A DNA stretch of 23,400 nt from a virus. The notes under the pieces were generated by a model. It was not told the origin of the DNA. It was given only the letters and a program-made list of their open reading frames with translations, and did not search any database. How positions within the stretch are numbered: the first letter of the stretch is position 1; each line of letters opens with the position of its first letter. Below are positions 1-8,397 of this stretch, in pieces. Location of the stretch: positions 1-23,400 of the IMG/VR virus record IMGVR_UViG_3300050343_000126. One strand, 5' to 3'. Made by a program: the position numbers and the translations under genes.

Positions 1-771
1 AGCAGTAGCAGCTTTCTCAGCTTCAATCATAGCCATTTCTAAGTGATCTTCGAAACGTATACGAGATTCGTGCTCAGACTTTAAGTACCATAAGTACCCA
101 GAAGTTCCAGCTTCAGTAGTTACTTCTACCCACCCGATTTGAGCAGTGTCAGATCCGCTTACATTGTACTTGTTACGTAGAATGATTGGCTTATTGTTAA
201 ACTGTTCGAAAGCAGCATCAACAGAAGTACCTGCATTTGAAGTTCCTTTCGCATATTCATTTCCATATACGAATACTTTTACATTTCCAGTACCAGTAAC
301 TGTAACAGCCCCTGCATATCCTGCAATTGTTAAAGTAGCTACTCCTGATCCCGCAACAGACACAGCGCTAACGTATGCTTTCTCAACTGTTAATCCAGTA
401 GAATCAGCGATCACGATAGTGTCTCCAGGTCCGATTAGGTTTTTGTTAGTAGCTCCAGCTCCAGCTGGAATTGTAATTGAAGTTGCAGATGCAACAGTAA
501 CATCATCATAAGCAATGTGTAAACGTCCTTGCTCAGACCATACTACTTGGTCAGATGCCATAGGCATTTCAGCTCCTACCATACGTAAGAATCCAGAGAT
601 TGTACGGTTTCCGTAACGCTCTACTTCTTTTTCGTATACTTCTGGTAAGAATTGTTGTGTAAAATCCATGTCCGCTAGGGCCAGGTAGTTGTCGTTAAAC
701 AACGTTTGTGTTGGTCTAGGAGTTAAGTGCGCTAAAGCCGCCGCGCTCCCAGTAAATGATCCATTTGCCAT
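1..771 (-). CDS. Major capsid protein, C-terminus cut by window edge
   Basis: The frame is open for 257 codons from the ATG at 771 down to base 1 with no stop, so the gene runs off the left edge. It begins MANGSFTGSAAALAHLTPR and continues with a long arm (FLPEVYEKEVERYGNRTISG) and then Gly/Val/Thr-rich beta segments. I recognise this as a major capsid protein of the type seen in marine and crAss-like-related tailed phages, where an HK97-type fold is expected. That is family memory, not a search. It follows the scaffold-like gene and the portal, the usual capsid-gene order. The leader has no Shine-Dalgarno sequence. The role would be the icosahedral shell. Confidence is good for capsid, lower for the exact family. 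Confidence 0.8.
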   Translation of the reverse strand, partial: MANGSFTGSAAALAHLTPRPTQTLFNDNYLALADMDFTQQFLPEVYEKEVERYGNRTISGFLRMVGAEMPMASDQVVWSEQGRLHIAYDDVTVASATSITIPAGAGATNKNLIGPGDTIVIADSTGLTVEKAYVSAVSVAGSGVATLTIAGYAGAVTVTGTGNVKVFVYGNEYAKGTSNAGTSVDAAFEQFNNKPIILRNKYNVSGSDTAQIGWVEVTTEAGTSGYLWYLKSEHESRIRFEDHLEMAMIEAEKAATA

Positions 772-793
772 TATTTGTAAAGTTTAGTAATTA

Positions 794-1975
794 TTATTTT
801 CTCTTTTTAATTCTAAGCTTCGTAGTTGACTCATTATTCCCTGGTATAGATCTGACTGTCCACCCATTAGGTGGTTTAACATCTTCATGAGTCCCTCTCG
901 GATTCATGTCAATGTTTTTAGCTTTTTCCATACTCGTTTTCATTGCATCAGCTTTACCTTGTTGGTAAAAATGGTTTGCAATTGCATCGGGATTCATTGC
1001 TGTAAATAAAGATTTGTGGTAACCTTTTGCGTCTGCCATTTCATTTTTATCGTTTAAGAACTTCTTAACAAAATTTGAAATGTCTCCTTGCTTAGATTTC
1101 ACTCCTTCTACGTCATTAACTTTATACCTGAATTTTTTATCTCCAACTTCGAAATCAAAACCTTTGAATTCATTAGAAAATAGTTTTTCAGTTTTTTCAT
1201 TAAATATAGAAGTTTGTTTTTCTCTATCTGCTGTCAACTTCTCGCTATCTTGGTTATAACGATTGAAAAATTCAACCGCCTTTTTTTGTTCTGGGTTTAA
1301 CCGTGACCCAGCTTTTATTTCATCGTAGTATTTACTTTTTAATCCTTCTAAGTGATTTTTAGCTTTAGCTAACTCCTCTTTTCTAGCAAGCTTTTTTCTA
1401 CGAATATCTCTGTCCTCGTCTATGTCTTCGTCAAAACTAAATTTATCTTCCATGATAAATCCAATTTCTTCTGAATCTAAATGAGGTTTAGTATTTTCGT
1501 AATACTCTTTTAGTAGCTGCTCCTCATTAAGAGACGAATAATCAGTGTTTAGATTAACATAGTCTTTTAAACTGCCGCCTGTATCATTCATAAAGTCTAC
1601 AACCTTTTGAATATTTTCAGGCAAATCCACTCCAGGCTGTTGATTTTCAATAGCCTCTTCTACTTGTTCTTTTACTGCATCTACTTGGGTCTGTACCTCT
1701 TCTTCCGTTATTTCTTGTAGAACAGGTTGTTCTTCATTTTGAACGGACTCCCGTACTTCTTGAACCACTTCTTCGCTACTCTTCGCGTCTTCGGGTTCTC
1801 TGACAGGAACATCGCTTGCATCTGTTTCTTGTTCTGGAATGGCATTTGCTTCTGCTTTGTTTAATTGACCTAAGTCTACTTTGATTAATCCACTGTCCTC
1901 CTGTGTAATAGGGGCAGCTTCTTGAGGTTGAGTTTCTTCCGTCTTCTCTACCTCGGTTTTTACTTCTTCTTCCAT
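794..1975 (-). CDS. Acidic coiled-coil protein, probable capsid scaffold
   Basis: This 393-aa protein sits between portal and major capsid protein, the standard place for a scaffold. The first 120 residues are extremely rich in Glu, Gln, Asp and Val (repeats such as VQEVRES and VDAVKEQVEEAIENQ). A middle charged helical section follows (residues about 185-260, RRKKLARKEELAKAKNHLEG). The C-terminus is basic (KLRIKKRK), as in many scaffolds whose basic tail binds capsid protein. There is no signal peptide or membrane segment. The role is inferred from position and composition; no catalytic motif is visible. Confidence 0.65.
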   Translation of the reverse strand: MEEEVKTEVEKTEETQPQEAAPITQEDSGLIKVDLGQLNKAEANAIPEQETDASDVPVREPEDAKSSEEVVQEVRESVQNEEQPVLQEITEEEVQTQVDAVKEQVEEAIENQQPGVDLPENIQKVVDFMNDTGGSLKDYVNLNTDYSSLNEEQLLKEYYENTKPHLDSEEIGFIMEDKFSFDEDIDEDRDIRRKKLARKEELAKAKNHLEGLKSKYYDEIKAGSRLNPEQKKAVEFFNRYNQDSEKLTADREKQTSIFNEKTEKLFSNEFKGFDFEVGDKKFRYKVNDVEGVKSKQGDISNFVKKFLNDKNEMADAKGYHKSLFTAMNPDAIANHFYQQGKADAMKTSMEKAKNIDMNPRGTHEDVKPPNGWTVRSIPGNNESTTKLRIKKRK

Positions 1976-2007
1976 GATAAAATATTATATAATTATTACT
2001 ACTATTA

Positions 2008-4434
2008 TTACCTAGGATCACCAGATCCTAAGTTAAAATTGCCGTTAAGCACATCATTGCCGGATGATTCAAAGTTTTTGGGCATTGAATCGTTTTGCCT
2101 TTGATCTATTAGCTCACTTTGTTGTGTCGCTTGTATTTTGGTTCTTTCGTCTTTTCTATCTTCTCTTTCTGCTAGCTCGGATTTTTTGCCTTGTACTTCC
2201 ATTCCTTTTAGCTGCATGTTCATTTGAAACTCAAGATTCATTAACTCCTTTTTAGCGACCACCTCGGCCTGCATTTTCTGAGAATCAATTTGAGCTTGCA
2301 TTTGGGCTAATTCCATTTTTTGTTGAGTTAATGCTTGCTGTTTTTGCACCTCAGCTTGAGCAGCAACTTGTTGAGCTTGAGCGTTAGCCTGAGATTGCGC
2401 CTGAATGTTTTGCTGTTGCATTTGCTGATCTCTTTCTTGCTTCTCAACTCTCCTTATTTTTAAAAGTTGGTTAGCTAAGTTTATGTTTTTTATTTCTCTT
2501 ATATCTATAGCGTCTGTAAGATCTATAAGTCCTGCTTGCAAAGCTGTTTGTATATTGTTTTCTAATACAGCTTTTTGTTCTTCGTCTGGCTGCAACTCTA
2601 TAAATATACCAAAATCGTATAAATATAAATCACTCATTTCTTCTAGTACAGCTACATTTTGATTACCTATCTTATGTATAAAAGCTTCTTTAGTAGGCGA
2701 GTATTCAAGTATATCAGATATTCGCAATGATAGATTTTCGCATAAATCTTTTGCTAAAAATAAAGTAGCATCCAATATATGTCTTGTGGCTGTATTAGAA
2801 TTAGCCGCTGCTAATTTCTGCACTCCCACTAGAGCCCTAGCGTCTGGAGTACTACCGTCTCTAGCTTCATTTAGCCCCGTTACATCTCTAATCATTTGCA
2901 TATAATAATTATATGTAGATATTAAAGATTGTAATTTAGCTCCGCCAGATCCAGACTGTAATTCTTGAATAGGCACTTTACCAGGGTTCATATCTCCTTC
3001 TTGTGTAAATGATCTACCTATTACAGAACCTGTTTGGAAAAACATATTTAATGCTTCTTGCGGATTGTAATTTGTTCCATTGCCTAGATCTACTTCAGCT
3101 AGGCCATCGGCATCTAGATAAACACCATCTGGTACCATTCTAGATAATACCTGCTGTAGTTTTAAATGAGTAAGCTGAATCATATCAGCAAAACCTGTTA
3201 TACGAGAAACAATACTTTCTATACGCCCCTTGTACATTCTGGGAGCAACAATACTATAGTTCATTTTAACTTTAGTATAATCACTCTTAGGGCGTATCAT
3301 ATTAGTAGCTATTTCCCACTTTAATGTTTTACCACCTAAAACTTTTACTCCTTCATACAATACCTCTAGTGATCTAGATAATTTTTGTATACCGTATTCA
3401 ACATATAATTCCTCAGGCGGATTAAACTGATCGTCTTTTGGTATAAGTTTTGCGGCACCCGTAGCGGATTCTTTTACTTTGTAAACTTCGTTAGCATAAG
3501 TCTTATAATTATAATACAGTATTTGAACAGTATTAGAATCATCCTCATCATAATTAGTCAAAGTTCTATCATAGAATCCATTGTTTTGGTAAGATTGATT
3601 TGATATTTCTTTTAAGTCATCATTAGTAAGCCAAGGAAATTCTTTCTTTAATTCATTTATATGTACGCTCTTAACTTCCCCAACATAATATATATCGTCA
3701 AAGTAAGGCGATTCTGTATATGACCAAACTAAATTAACAGGGTCTACGTATTCAACTGTAGCTCCTTCTGCTTTACTAAATCCGTTCTTAACTGCAGCAA
3801 TACCTATAGTAGCTAGGTCATAAGTGCATCTTTTCTTAGTTAAGTCGTATTTATTACCTTCTAGTAAAGTGTTTATAGCTTGCTCTTCGGCAAGTTCCAC
3901 TTCTTGCTTATAAGACAGTTGCATGTGCAAGTTAAGCTCTTCCTTGTTTTTCGGCAGATCTTCCGGATTGTTTTCGAATAAGTTAACGCCAAATTCAGCT
4001 TCTACATATTCGCCAAGCTCTTTTGTCTGCATGTCTCTAAGTATAGATTCCATATACTTAGTTCTTTTATCTACACCATAAGGGTCTTGAGAATAAGCTT
4101 TAACATCAAACATTCTTTCTGATATACCATTAACTAATATATCTACAAACTTAGGTATTATAGGCACAGGCTTCCAATCTAAATTAAGATAAGATAAGTC
4201 TCCGTTTATTGATAACTCATCTTTGTATTTTTGTACCCCTTGTTCTCCTCTAGCGTATAATCTTAAATTATGAAAAGTGTTTTGATTACTTTTAAAACGA
4301 CCAATACCATTATCAGAACGAAACCACTCGTTCTCTATCGCTCTACCTACTCTAGTTCCATAGTCTAAGCTCATCTTTTCAGAATCGCTAGCTATTTGGC
4401 TTGGAAAATAACTTGTTATAACTGACTCAGCCAT
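2008..4434 (-). CDS. Portal protein
   Basis: At 808 aa this is the length typical of portals in large podovirus-like and crAss-like phages. The N-terminal third contains the portal-like stretch KPVPIIPKFVDILVNGISER (about residues 88-107). A mixed alpha/beta stem and wing region follows. The last 150 residues are a very Gln/Ala-rich coiled coil (QQMQQQNIQAQSQANAQAQQ and similar), matching the long helical barrel or crown of such portals. Twelve portal subunits would form the DNA entry ring that docks the terminase. The stop is 30 bases upstream of the scaffold start, and the gene begins 4 bases after the terminase stop, so the genes are packed as one transcript. The AAAAATATGG start context has no Shine-Dalgarno sequence. 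Confidence 0.85.
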   Translation of the reverse strand: MAESVITSYFPSQIASDSEKMSLDYGTRVGRAIENEWFRSDNGIGRFKSNQNTFHNLRLYARGEQGVQKYKDELSINGDLSYLNLDWKPVPIIPKFVDILVNGISERMFDVKAYSQDPYGVDKRTKYMESILRDMQTKELGEYVEAEFGVNLFENNPEDLPKNKEELNLHMQLSYKQEVELAEEQAINTLLEGNKYDLTKKRCTYDLATIGIAAVKNGFSKAEGATVEYVDPVNLVWSYTESPYFDDIYYVGEVKSVHINELKKEFPWLTNDDLKEISNQSYQNNGFYDRTLTNYDEDDSNTVQILYYNYKTYANEVYKVKESATGAAKLIPKDDQFNPPEELYVEYGIQKLSRSLEVLYEGVKVLGGKTLKWEIATNMIRPKSDYTKVKMNYSIVAPRMYKGRIESIVSRITGFADMIQLTHLKLQQVLSRMVPDGVYLDADGLAEVDLGNGTNYNPQEALNMFFQTGSVIGRSFTQEGDMNPGKVPIQELQSGSGGAKLQSLISTYNYYMQMIRDVTGLNEARDGSTPDARALVGVQKLAAANSNTATRHILDATLFLAKDLCENLSLRISDILEYSPTKEAFIHKIGNQNVAVLEEMSDLYLYDFGIFIELQPDEEQKAVLENNIQTALQAGLIDLTDAIDIREIKNINLANQLLKIRRVEKQERDQQMQQQNIQAQSQANAQAQQVAAQAEVQKQQALTQQKMELAQMQAQIDSQKMQAEVVAKKELMNLEFQMNMQLKGMEVQGKKSELAEREDRKDERTKIQATQQSELIDQRQNDSMPKNFESSGNDVLNGNFNLGSGDPR

Positions 4435-4438
4435 ATTT

Positions 4439-4984
4439 TTATTTTTCTATTAATTTCGAAACACTTCCTGCATTGGAGTATCTGCTTATTTTTAAATTTA
4501 GTTTTTGCTTTTGCCTTTCAGCGGCTGGGCTATATAAATTCCTATTAACAGCCATTATAGCTAAACCTGAGCTTATAGCTGCATCAAATTTAGTTCTGTT
4601 ATTAATATCAAATTTAGCCCAATCATTTAGCGTAGTATTAAAATACATTCCTCCATATTGCCCGTCTTCCTTTATTCCCACATATCTATCTATATAGGAT
4701 TCAATTGCTGCAGCATGTGCCTGCTTTATATCTTCGCTAGAGTTTGGTATTCCTCCAATTTCTTTTTCTGTTTTAGACAACTTATTCCAAAGCTTGTCTG
4801 GCCTATTCATTGAATAACCTCTATACCCTCTTCTTTTTAAATAATACAAGAGTCTAGGCTTGTTATTTTCACATAACAAAGGCATGCCGTAAAACACTAA
4901 AGCCATCAATACATCTTCGAAAAACATTTCCGCTGTTTGAGGTCTAGCTAGGTATTCAAGAAAAAAGGTATTAGGGGGGAGCAT
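4439..4984 (-). CDS. terL: Terminase large subunit, C-terminal nuclease part in the +1 frame
   Basis: This reading frame continues the terminase seamlessly after the TAA at 4971. From the shared run of six C (plus-strand G, 4974-4979) it reads NTFFLEYLARPQTAEMFFED and so on. It carries the remaining RNase H-fold nuclease signatures: an acidic residue in EMFFEDVLMAL followed by the FYGMPLLCEN strand, and the last motif TKFDAAISSGLAIMA, whose Asp is the expected third metal ligand. Alone it would lack the first catalytic Asp, so it only makes sense joined to the upstream part. The frame is open further upstream (to an ATG at 5122), but there it merely shadows the other frame. 4984 is the nearest ATG, should it be made separately. 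Confidence 0.75.
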   Translation of the reverse strand: MLPPNTFFLEYLARPQTAEMFFEDVLMALVFYGMPLLCENNKPRLLYYLKRRGYRGYSMNRPDKLWNKLSKTEKEIGGIPNSSEDIKQAHAAAIESYIDRYVGIKEDGQYGGMYFNTTLNDWAKFDINNRTKFDAAISSGLAIMAVNRNLYSPAAERQKQKLNLKISRYSNAGSVSKLIEK

Positions 4985-6656
4985 CTTCCATTGAAAACTT
5001 TGTAAGTCCATGAAGAGCACCTTTAGACCCTCTGCCATCTGTTGTACCGCTAATATCATAACTATCACAGCCAAAAGCACCAATGTGATCATTGCCTGGC
5101 GACTTAAAACCATTCTTAACATATTGTTTGTTTTGTAAATTTAAACTTGGGACCCAAGAAATATTAAATCTTCCTTGGGGATTTGGAGTAAATTTAACTT
5201 TAGTATCTTTTATTCCGTTTTCCCAACTAAAACTTCCACGCGTTAATACCCCTGAATGTTTTAAGTCTTCGTTATAATCTATTTGCTCATATATTTTTAC
5301 TAAATTATATAAGCTGTTTTGAGTCTCATCCCTAAAAGCGTGTTCTGTTGTACGCGGAAACTGCCTGTAATGTTCATTTAAGCCGTCCTGGTCGCCTTTT
5401 AATCCATCTGCCTCATTATTCCAATGCTCAATGACTCCGAGCTCAATAGGATCGCCGTATGGATCTTCTAAAGGTTCTCCCGGAGTATCGAATACGGGCA
5501 TTCCATATTTATCGATGAATCCTTCATAATTCCATTCCATAGGAATGAACAGACTATATAATCCAGATTTTGTTTGGCCATTCTTATTTCTTTTGTTTAC
5601 ATCAGACGACTGATACAATTTCTTAAAATTATTTCCTCCTTTATCTAAAGCGTTAGAGGTTGACCCCATCATACACTTGCCGATTATTCTACTACCTAAA
5701 CGTAAACAGGTTTTTGTTACTCCCCAATTATTTAATATATTATTAGGTTTTTCCCATTTACCTGATTCATCATGAACTAAAAGCTTTAGTTTCTCACCGT
5801 CATAACTGTTATCTCCTGTATTCTTATAATCTATAGTCGTGTCTAACCCTTCTAATATTACTTGGTCTGTGTCTGTATTCTGTATAGATCTTTTCGTTAA
5901 TCTTGAAGCGGGAACTCTATAAGCTAATTCCTGCTTTGGTCTATCCATACCGTCCTGGATCGGTTTAAAGAAAAACGGATAGTTGATCGATATGGGTACA
6001 ACCTTGTCTGTGAACATCTTCTTTGCATCAGCACCCGACTTCGATAGTATACCGAATCTGGAATCACTCGACACCGTAGCTTGGTTAATCGTTTCTCCCG
6101 ATGCCATGAACGAAAATCCGGAACGTCTATTTTTAAGGTAGCAAATACCATAACAACGTGTATCTGCCTTGCACGCTTCCCAGAATATATAGAATAATCT
6201 GTTTGATTCACGAAAGTCTGGTAACCCCACGTCGATTTTTGACCATTGCAAATACATGTAGTGAGTACCAGTAATATAAGTAGGAACATCGTTATTGCTA
6301 AACCAGTACCCTTTTTCTCTTCTTTCAAATTGTTCATCTATATAAGGTTCCCATTTTTCTTTAAAGCTATCTGGATAATCTTTCCATTCAAATATGCTTT
6401 GTATTCTCTTAAGCTCTTTAGGATATTCTTCAGGCTTCCATAAGTTATTGCCTTTAGTTATTTTATTAGGTTGTTTAGGTAACGCAATCTTTAATCCCTG
6501 AATATTATATATATCCCCTATTTGACCGGTCTTGCTAATAACAATCACATCATTATCTTTGTCATACCCGTATTTCCAGTTTTTTAAACTGTTACGTCTA
6601 GATAATATGTTGCCTTTTACAGGGGTTATAACTGAATAAAGATCTTGCTGATACAT
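4971..6656 (-). CDS. terL: Terminase large subunit, ATPase and start of nuclease domain
   Basis: This is the DNA-packaging motor that translocates and cuts genome concatemers. The N-terminal ATPase shows a Walker A-like KNRRSGFS (residues 175-182), Walker B LLVHDE (292-297, Asp296 and Glu297) and a coupling motif GST (331-333). The nuclease begins with GCDSYD, Asp531 being the likely first metal ligand. The frame stops at residue 561 with GCT CCC CCC TAA, in the middle of the nuclease. Skipping one base gives 738 aa in total, a normal size. The P-loop is unusual in having Phe where GKS/GKT has Lys. The gene follows the terminase small subunit candidate and precedes the portal. The call is confident; how the two frames are joined is open. 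Confidence 0.88.
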   Translation of the reverse strand: MYQQDLYSVITPVKGNILSRRNSLKNWKYGYDKDNDVIVISKTGQIGDIYNIQGLKIALPKQPNKITKGNNLWKPEEYPKELKRIQSIFEWKDYPDSFKEKWEPYIDEQFERREKGYWFSNNDVPTYITGTHYMYLQWSKIDVGLPDFRESNRLFYIFWEACKADTRCYGICYLKNRRSGFSFMASGETINQATVSSDSRFGILSKSGADAKKMFTDKVVPISINYPFFFKPIQDGMDRPKQELAYRVPASRLTKRSIQNTDTDQVILEGLDTTIDYKNTGDNSYDGEKLKLLVHDESGKWEKPNNILNNWGVTKTCLRLGSRIIGKCMMGSTSNALDKGGNNFKKLYQSSDVNKRNKNGQTKSGLYSLFIPMEWNYEGFIDKYGMPVFDTPGEPLEDPYGDPIELGVIEHWNNEADGLKGDQDGLNEHYRQFPRTTEHAFRDETQNSLYNLVKIYEQIDYNEDLKHSGVLTRGSFSWENGIKDTKVKFTPNPQGRFNISWVPSLNLQNKQYVKNGFKSPGNDHIGAFGCDSYDISGTTDGRGSKGALHGLTKFSMEDAPP

Positions 6657-6683
6657 TACTTAGCTCTCCTTTCTGCAAAGCCT

Positions 6684-6932
6684 TTATAAGTTTTTTTCTT
6701 TTGTATCTTCTTTAGGCTTTTCGTTTAATATATCCTCTTCCGCTTGTATTCTATTCAAAATTTCAAATGCATCAAATATAGCTAGCTTCTTAGTAGCGGC
6801 GGCATTTTTTAATCTATCAGCTGAGATATCGTCGTCAGAATCTACTATAGCTTCTTTAGCTACCTTTATAAGTTCCTCAACTGCTTTGTGCCCAGCCTGG
6901 ATTATATTCTTCTTCGTTTCCTTGATATTCAT
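6684..6932 (-). CDS. Small helical acidic protein, candidate terminase small subunit
   Basis: An 82-aa, all-helical, charged protein encoded 27 bases before the large terminase. Features are MNIKETKKNIIQAGHKAVEE, an acidic patch DSDDD, and a second helix pair around LKNAAATKKLAIFDAFEIL, with a Lys/Glu-rich tail. Position and size suit a terminase small subunit, which would form the DNA-recognition ring. No clear helix-turn-helix can be assigned by eye, so the role is inferred from context. Alternatively it is a small virion-assembly protein of the kind conserved next to terL in marine phages. Confidence 0.45.
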   Translation of the reverse strand: MNIKETKKNIIQAGHKAVEELIKVAKEAIVDSDDDISADRLKNAAATKKLAIFDAFEILNRIQAEEDILNEKPKEDTKEKNL

Positions 6933-6949
6933 ATTTGATTGTAATTTGA

Positions 6950-7477
6950 TTAGTTGGCACTCGATACATTTTTTTTACCTTCCACGATAAATTCGTATTC
7001 TGCCCCGGGTCTAAACCCTATAAGATCGTTTGCCTTTATAGATTTAAGTTCAGGATCTTTGTATTTTATTATGCCTATACCTTCTTTTTCAAAAGCATCA
7101 GAGAACATTTTTGTTTCTTTAATAGGCTGCACAAAATTAAACCCTTCACAAGCTAACCATTCGTTTTTGCGTTTATATGCAAATATTTGGTTAGGCTGTA
7201 CAAAATATTTATCTTCTTTATAAAAGCTTCTTGAGTTTTTTTCTTTACCTCGTATGTCTCTGAATCTTCTAAAGACATTATGGTGAAGAATTATAAAATC
7301 ACCTTTGCGTATTTCTGTATCATTAAAGTAAGGTTCTGAAATTACTAAACCTATTCTAGATACATAGGAATGGTTTTGTAACTCTGTGTTGAGTATAAAC
7401 TCATTCCCATCTATATCTAATTTATTATTGTATCTCCCCTCAGCGGGCTCTACAACAAAATCCATATAACCTTTCAT
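6950..7477 (-). CDS. GroES-like co-chaperonin-type protein, probably two domains
   Basis: This 175-aa protein has GroES-like beta-barrel features. It opens MKGYMDFVVEP, and a mobile-loop-length insert (about residues 20-38) is followed by RIGLVISEP and KGDFIILHHNVFRRF, which match the GroES pattern of a Gly-Val strand and then a GD-hydrophobic strand. The C-terminal part (GIGIIKYKDPELKSIKANDL and GAEYEFIVEGKK) looks like a second, shortened copy of the same ending. It may cap the phage GroEL encoded about 4.4 kb upstream on the same strand, or the fold may have been reused for another role. Its ATG overlaps the stop of the preceding frame-disrupted gene as TAATG. Fold call moderate, function inferred. 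Confidence 0.55.
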   Translation of the reverse strand: MKGYMDFVVEPAEGRYNNKLDIDGNEFILNTELQNHSYVSRIGLVISEPYFNDTEIRKGDFIILHHNVFRRFRDIRGKEKNSRSFYKEDKYFVQPNQIFAYKRKNEWLACEGFNFVQPIKETKMFSDAFEKEGIGIIKYKDPELKSIKANDLIGFRPGAEYEFIVEGKKNVSSAN

Positions 7478-7696
7478 TAGTATTCTAGATTATACTCTAT
7501 AGCTATTGCCATATTTTTGTTGAAGTCTTTCCAAGGCAATACTTCATTGTTTTTTTATTATGTATATTGAATACTTATCATCTTCTTCAATTATACTATC
7601 TATAATATGACCACCATACACTTCCTGTCCTACAGAATAATGCATGGCGTCATTTTTATAGTCTCTACCTATACTAATTTTTCGTATCAGGTGCAT
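7477..7696 (-). CDS. Small conserved protein with one-base frame disruption
   Basis: The ATG at 7696 opens a frame of 50 aa (MHLIRKISIGRDYKNDAMHY at the N-terminus, then SVGQEVYGGHIIDSIIEEDD) that stops at 7544 right after a run of seven A (plus T, 7550-7556). In the +1 frame coding resumes at once as NNEVLPWKDFNKNMAIAIEY and ends in a TAA that overlaps the next gene's ATG (TAATG at 7475-7479). Removing one A gives a 72-aa protein. The tidy overlap with the next gene argues that the longer form is the ancestral one. It looks like a small beta-rich protein. I do not know its function. Confidence 0.6.
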
Positions 7697-7928
7697 TATC
7701 TTTCATTTCCCCGGTAACTATATCTATAGACACATCACCGTATTTTTCTTCTAATGTTTTTTGCACTGCTTCTAACACATCTGTTTTCATTTTCATTGTA
7801 TGCATAAGATCGTGCTTCTGGAGCTCAATGCCTCCAACTTGCATTTGCAATCTGTTAACAGCCTCTACTGCTGCTTTAACACTAGTTAATTCATCGTTTG
7901 TAATAAATTTACCGCCTATTACGGGCAT
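7674..7928 (-). CDS. Small helical hypothetical protein
   Basis: An 84-aa protein starting MPVIGGKFITNDELTSVKAA, then a predicted two-helix coiled coil (EAVNRLQMQVGGIELQKHDL) and an acidic, Thr/Asp-rich end. An alternative start lies at 7956: ATG GCA AAA AAA GAA AAC AAA and so on, giving MAKKENKK, which joins in frame with MPVIGG if one A is removed from either seven-A run (plus T, 7932-7938 or 7945-7951). Because this is the same type of disturbance as in neighbouring genes, the true start may be 7956. The 3' end overlaps the next gene by 23 bases. Small coiled-coil proteins of this kind are common in marine phage packaging regions. Function unknown. Confidence 0.7.
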   Translation of the reverse strand: MPVIGGKFITNDELTSVKAAVEAVNRLQMQVGGIELQKHDLMHTMKMKTDVLEAVQKTLEEKYGDVSIDIVTGEMKDNAPDTKN

Positions 7929-7995
7929 TTCTTTTTTTGTTTTCTTTTTTTGCCATTTGATTAGATTTAAAATTAATATTCCGTTATTTTATTTA

Positions 7996-8397
7996 TTACG
8001 TGTTTTTACTACTTATTGATTTAGCTTTTTCGTACGAACGTCCAACAAAATAAGCGCCATAGACAGTAACTAGTAAAGTTTGAAATATAGGTATATACTC
8101 TTCTGCTATTTTAAACTCACCTATATTACCATCAAAAAAGGCACAAGCTGTAAATATAACTGTTAAATATATAAGTACCATAGGCCTTATATTCTTTGAT
8201 AAGAAAGAATCAGACTTCATATCTGACTCCCATCTTCTAGTTACTTGCTTTTGCGCATCTGCCTCCGCTTCTTGCAATATAACTTCTATTGCCTTCTTAG
8301 CTTCTAGCTTTTCTTCTTTACTTGTTATAAGATTATCGAGAACGCCACCAACTTCTTTGATAACGTTCCCGGTAAGCCATGACCATATTTTATCCAT
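7996..8397 (-). CDS. Holin, 3-TM (gene-transfer-agent type)
   Basis: From the ATG at 8397 the product is 133 aa, beginning MDKIWSWLTG. I chose this start over 8442 because its ATG overlaps the stop of the upstream gene (ATGGATAA), and an AAGGGA-like sequence precedes it. An amphipathic Lys/Glu helix (SKEEKLEAKKAIEVILQEAE) is followed by a basic patch and the hydrophobic segments IRPMVLIYLTVIFTACAFFD and FQTLLVTVYGAYFVGRSYEK. This order matches the family 'holin of 3TMs, for gene-transfer release', from memory. It would permeabilise the inner membrane at lysis. No endolysin is seen in this window. Confidence 0.75.
   Translation of the reverse strand: MDKIWSWLTGNVIKEVGGVLDNLITSKEEKLEAKKAIEVILQEAEADAQKQVTRRWESDMKSDSFLSKNIRPMVLIYLTVIFTACAFFDGNIGEFKIAEEYIPIFQTLLVTVYGAYFVGRSYEKAKSISSKNT

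Noticed and set aside
146-511. 121-aa plus-strand open frame at the left edge.
   Set aside because: Antisense of the major capsid gene, with no leader or neighbours on that strand.
4985-5122. Extended N-terminus of the second terminase frame, hydrophobic (MLRMVLSRQAMITLVLLAVI).
   Set aside because: It overlaps the nuclease-coding start of terL in another frame, and its hydrophobicity is a frame artefact, not a membrane protein.
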